From Minisyncoccota bacterium (GTDB lineage Bacteria; Patescibacteriota; Minisyncoccia; Minisyncoccales; GCA-002788555), in assembly GCA_028697615.1 (NCBI GenBank), contig JAQVET010000011.1:1-14128 (forward strand): a DNA stretch of 14,128 nucleotides, read 5' to 3'. The notes beneath the pieces were generated by a model, which worked only from the letters and a program-made list of their open reading frames with translations, did no database searches and was not told where the DNA came from. Below, piece by piece: positions 13,601 through 14,128 of this stretch; position 1 is the first letter of the stretch, and the number at the start of each line of letters is the position of its first letter. Both the position numbers and the translations under genes were made by a program.

Positions 13601-14128
13601 TTATACCACAGTAATTTTATGTCCCCCAAGTACATTTTTAAATAATTGTTCCTTTTCTTCTGGACTTGAATACTGAGCAATAATTTGCCCATCTACCATC
13701 TGGGCAACCCTATCTGCAAAATTTAAGTGATTAATATTATGTGTAACCATAATAATTGTTCTTTGAAATTCTTTATTTTGTTTTTCGAAAAGCGCCATCA
13801 ATTCATCACTAGATTTTATATCCAAATTACCTGTTGGTTCATCAGCAATTAAAACTATGGGATTGGAAACTATAGCTCTGGCAAATCCAACCTTTTGCTG
13901 TTGGCCAGCAGATAATTCTTGAGGAAAATGGTCTTTCCAATCTTGCATATTAACATGTGCCAAAGCACTAAGTCCTAACGCAGATGCTTCTTTATATGAA
14001 TACCCTTGCAAGGTTAATGGGAAAAAAACATTTTCTAAAACAGAAAGTGATGTAACCCAGGTTGGTTGTTGATAAACCATTCCTATTTTTCTTTTTCTGA
14101 TCTCTGCTTTTTCATCTTCTGTTTTTTG
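13601..14128 (-). CDS. ABC transporter ATP-binding protein, MacB/LolD type, N-terminus outside window
   Basis: Cytoplasmic ATPase that powers the permease downstream. The visible 175 residues continue in frame to the right edge; the Walker A motif and start lie outside. An internal ATG at 14080 is not the start, because the Q-loop (MVYQQPTW) begins right at it and the frame stays open upstream with family-like sequence (DEKAEIRKRKIG). Also seen are the signature LSAGQQQKVGFARA, Walker B VLIADEPTGNLD, and the switch His in MVTHN. The signature has Ala for the first Gly of LSGGQ, a tolerated variant. After the H-loop a short tail ends in KITVV. The EPTGNLD form and the partner fit the LolD/MacB/FtsE group. 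It is the first visible gene of an operon with the permease; more members may lie beyond the window. Confidence 0.95.
   Translation of the reverse strand, partial: QKTEDEKAEIRKRKIGMVYQQPTWVTSLSVLENVFFPLTLQGYSYKEASALGLSALAHVNMQDWKDHFPQELSAGQQQKVGFARAIVSNPIVLIADEPTGNLDIKSSDELMALFEKQNKEFQRTIIMVTHNINHLNFADRVAQMVDGQIIAQYSSPEEKEQLFKNVLGGHKITVV

Overview
The window is a visibly AT-rich stretch (roughly 30% GC by eye, not computed) in which every supportable gene lies on the minus strand. The best fit is a Candidate Phyla Radiation (Patescibacteria) genome, probably Parcubacteria-like. The reasons are a compact HrcA, start codons without Shine-Dalgarno sequences, a rpsO-NYN-pnp gene order, and a very large coiled-coil membrane protein whose Cys-rich exterior part resembles surface proteins I know from that group. 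No marker gene here proves it. TAA and TAG stops are seen, no TGA stop, and all frames read well with the standard bacterial code.

Right to left, in the direction of transcription: (1) 14128-11871, an ABC exporter of the MacB/LolCDE type, made of an ATPase cut by the window edge and a permease that carries an apparent SH3b-like insertion. (2) 11870-11123, the small gene rpsO (ribosomal protein S15) between two intergenic repeat elements whose ends form an inverted repeat around it. (3) 11122-4781, a tight set: an NYN/DUF88 putative ribonuclease, pnp (polynucleotide phosphorylase), and a 1223-residue coiled-coil protein with one membrane segment, two tandem Cys repeats and an unrecognised C-terminal domain. 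(4) 4741-1, a heat-shock operon hrcA-grpE-hsp20-dnaK-dnaJ, headed by a perfect CIRCE operator that overlaps a strong sigma-70-type promoter; dnaJ runs off the left edge.

How they work together: HrcA should bind the CIRCE and repress its own operon. The operon supplies the complete DnaK cycle (DnaK, its J-protein DnaJ, its nucleotide exchange factor GrpE) plus a small heat-shock holdase between grpE and dnaK. S15, PNPase and the NYN protein form a translation/RNA-decay neighbourhood. The coiled-coil protein is probably a cell-envelope structural or surface protein co-transcribed with pnp.

The most interesting parts are the coiled-coil envelope protein, the inverted intergenic repeats around rpsO, an 11-bp G tract (coding strand) inside alternative hairpins between hsp20 and dnaK, the NYN gene between rpsO and pnp, and the SH3b-like insertion in the ABC permease. 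I saw no CRISPR array, tRNA, rRNA, transposase or phage gene.
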